Source: UBA1206 sp050953105
GTDB lineage: Bacteria > Bacillota > Clostridia > Oscillospirales > CAG-382
Direction: 5' to 3'
NCBI GenBank assembly: GCA_050953105.1
Contig: JBMNMA010000009.1
Span: 124,001-188,000, forward strand
Length of the DNA: 64,000 nt
In this document: positions 63,401-64,000 of the stretch, in pieces
How the letters are laid out: the number at the start of each line of letters is the position of its first letter
Numbering within the stretch: the first letter of the stretch is position 1
Made by a program: the position numbers and the translations under genes
The notes under the pieces: generated by a model
The model's input: the letters and a program-made list of their open reading frames with translations, nothing else
The model's database searches: none
Told to the model about the DNA's origin: nothing

Positions 63401-63732
63401 ACATAAGTGTGTTTATGGAGGAAGCAAGAAAGCGCAGCCTTAACACCTGCCTTGCAGGGGAAACGGCTATAATCCCCGTTTTAGTTGGGGAGGATACCGA
63501 TGCCTTTGCTTTATCCAACCGGCTCTATGAGCTTGGGGTATTCGTCCCCCCGGCGGTGTTCCCGGCGGTGCCCAAAGGCCAGGCAAGGCTTAGGTTTTGC
63601 GTAATTTCCGACCATAAACCCGAACAGATTTCAAAAGCCCTTGACCTGCTTGTCCAAGCCGCAGATGAACTGGGAATAAAACTCCCTTCACCTGATGATG
63701 TTAAGGCAAAAGCCCCGGTTTCGGTCAGATAA
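60418..63732 (+). CDS. Trimodular acyl-adenylating enzyme - acyl carrier protein - alpha-oxoamine synthase
   Basis: A 1,104-residue fusion of three modules. Residues ~1-545 form an AMP-dependent acyl synthetase (TSGTTTTSR near 161, GFGMTETAITSY, GWFHTGDIARIG, LPTASRIKVKR near the end). Residues ~590-672 are an acyl carrier protein whose phosphopantetheine serine is S632 in ECDSLHRLGAL. Residues ~720-1090 are a PLP enzyme of the alpha-oxoamine synthase family (NFGSYNYVGMSG, GTSASGSRLLAG, DALSHNSIHEG, VDEAHSACVIG), with the PLP lysine K935 in TLSKGLGACGGY. The logic is activation of a fatty acid, loading on the carrier, and decarboxylative condensation with an amino acid. This is like serine palmitoyltransferase using acyl-ACP. 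The ATG at 60418 follows AAAGGAG. Amino acid specificity cannot be read by eye. Confidence 0.93.
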   Translation: MTWKEKAELLERELTFKHLLEVLCVDKSRPFAIWLEGDEVKSYNYGTLENKVFACAENITNIDFGKKGGWTAIAVDTCMDWPVLFWGLLASGRNALLLDPSLEDGGIDHLMKEAGADALITRKIRNLPYAQKTPEEVLGNSQAPSATYKADWADMIAVCTSGTTTTSRVYVYNGEAVCRQVLGFVIHQSGPTIMSEKNAPMPSLAFLPMNHVFGLLTNVINTPFLDAPQVFLKDRSPQTIFETCQKAKVKMLLTVPLLINSISTTIQKKVAAEKPIKRFAFKVMKGISLTCQRISPNWGLNVGKKLFKSVNKHLFGDSMMLLVCGGAHVPMEHMKMVNALGYAVTVGFGMTETAITSYENKVDLKSRISGSVGLPLSITQYKILPDGDNPNRGELLVKCNAMHIGRLSGSVLLPPAVDEEGWFHTGDIARIGKKGRMWIEGRCKDVIIGESGENVYPDELEDTFAGIEGVEQLTILGINKNKDELITMVINVGDNYNNDAFLSKIAAEIDKRNRTLRPLKRVRLVYATPEPLPTASRIKVKRGLIKKEIEQGTFVCKQLSITGSPVAFEMGKVQSTPQPKKPEINETEIICESPSLESIKQKIKECFADELLIDAATISDDASFTDDIECDSLHRLGALMRIENELGVIIPEESYEYCQTVSDLASVILSLTDTGEVKVCRKAEGEVTPITDFTQSPEYKEFAKRFECIGSSKNPYFICHESPLKDTSLMSGKEVLNFGSYNYVGMSGRKEVNEAAKAAIDKYGTSASGSRLLAGEKELYQVLEKEIAQWKHAEAALVLVGGHSTNVTVVGNFCGKKDLIVYDALSHNSIHEGCRLSDAVAIPFPHNDYVALDNLLKTRRSKYEKVLIVVEGAYSMDGDIAPIPEIVAIKKKYGCFLMVDEAHSACVIGKTGGGVDEYFDLDPNDIDIKMGTLSKGLGACGGYIAGRRELIEYMRYNIPGFVFSVGISPALAAAVLESIRLLRSNPSIIEDLHRNISVFMEEARKRSLNTCLAGETAIIPVLVGEDTDAFALSNRLYELGVFVPPAVFPAVPKGQARLRFCVISDHKPEQISKALDLLVQAADELGIKLPSPDDVKAKAPVSVR

Positions 63733-63749
63733 GAAATTGAATATAAATT

Positions 63750-63788
63750 ATCCCCCGGCAAAAAAACATTGCCGGGGGATATATTTTT
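63750..63788 (+). terminator. Terminator of the SDR and trimodular enzyme operon
   Basis: ATCCCCCGGCA pairs with TGCCGGGGGAT around an A-rich loop, followed by ATATTTTTT. Confidence 0.92.
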
Positions 63789-63848
63789 TATAGCTGATAT
63801 CAGTTAACAGGAATTAATAATAAATTGTTAAGACAAGTAAATTGACTC

Positions 63849-63877
63849 TTGATTTTTTATAACCGCAGGTGTATAAT
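63849..63877 (+). promoter_or_regulatory. Promoter of tRNA-Val
   Basis: TTGATT at 63849-63854, 17 bp, TATAAT at 63872-63877. Confidence 0.75.
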
Positions 63878-63889
63878 AAATTCGCTTAT

Positions 63890-63966
63890 GGAGGCGTAGC
63901 TCAGTTGGTCAGAGCGCACGGTTCACATCCGTGAGGTCATGGGTTCGAGCCCCCTCGTCTCCACCA
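63890..63966 (+). tRNA. tRNA-Val (anticodon CAC)
   Basis: A complete 77-nt cloverleaf: acceptor stem GGAGGCG with CGTCTCC, D arm GCTC-GAGC, anticodon stem CACGG-CCGTG with loop TTCACAT (anticodon CAC, reading GUG), T loop TTCGAGC, and an encoded CCA end. The T stem has one U-C mismatch (positions 50-64). Confidence 0.95.
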
Positions 63967-64000
63967 CCAAAATAAAAAATAATAAACCCTAGGCAGTTTA

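Noticed and set aside
63842..63877. TTGACT at 63842 as the tRNA -35 box
   Set aside because: The spacer to TATAAT would be 24 bp; TTGATT at 63849 gives 17 bp.

Overview
The window reads as chromosomal DNA of an uncultured anaerobic Firmicute, most likely a member of the Clostridia close to Oscillospiraceae/Ruminococcaceae. The support is indirect: AGGAGG-type ribosome binding sites, several near-consensus sigma-A promoters with 16-17 bp spacers, Gram-positive lipoprotein and sortase-type surface signals, a phoH-ybeY-era-recO core cluster, MutS2, an AbrB/SpoVT-type regulator, and an oxygen and peroxide defence operon typical of anaerobes (flavodiiron protein, desulfoferrodoxin, rubredoxin). 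No plasmid, phage or insertion-sequence genes are visible.

Layout. 1-5.4 kb: 3' part of a large sortase-anchored surface protein, a small unknown gene and ferritin. 5.5-7.9 kb: a wrecked type I-C CRISPR locus, in which a Cas3 nuclease-helicase is fused in frame to the last ~40 residues of Cas2, followed by a leader and a five-repeat array. 8-14.9 kb: a secreted phosphodiesterase-LamG lipoprotein, an MscS channel, a membrane PAS-GGDEF diguanylate cyclase, two small genes and a lipoprotein gene broken by a 100-bp tandem duplication. 15-22.7 kb: an antiporter/MgtC/GH109-like operon, a frameshifted MMPL/RND exporter divergent from a TetR regulator, an aquaporin and FeoA. 22.8-31.8 kb: two solute-binding lipoproteins without permeases, a discoidin-type surface protein, an AbrB regulator, a HAD phosphatase, an M55 peptidase and a tail-anchored zinc-ribbon protein. 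31.9-37.5 kb: a minus-strand operon of murD, three tandem M42 aminopeptidases and a PLP enzyme. 37.6-43.2 kb: RNase P RNA, prfB without the programmed frameshift, htpG and a third solute-binding lipoprotein.

43.3-50.1 kb: phoH-ybeY-era-recO-mutS2, with an ArsB-like permease converging on it. 50.2-54.9 kb: a secreted ADP-ribosylglycohydrolase-like lipoprotein with PKD and discoidin-like modules, a structured leader RNA with its own promoter and terminator, an XRE repressor and a GGDEF-EAL protein interrupted at an A7 tract. 55-58.4 kb: an FAD oxidoreductase, a convergent 54-codon gene, and the flavodiiron/desulfoferrodoxin/rubredoxin operon behind a Fur-box-like site. 58.4-64 kb: a PHP hydrolase, then an SDR gene followed by a 1,104-residue fusion of acyl-adenylating enzyme, acyl carrier protein and alpha-oxoamine synthase, and finally tRNA-Val(CAC).

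The two strongest observations are the Cas3-Cas2 deletion scar and the SDR plus ligase-ACP-oxoamine synthase pair. The second looks like a compact two-gene pathway for a long-chain amino-ketone or amino-alcohol lipid. All function assignments come from reading motifs by eye; no database search was run.
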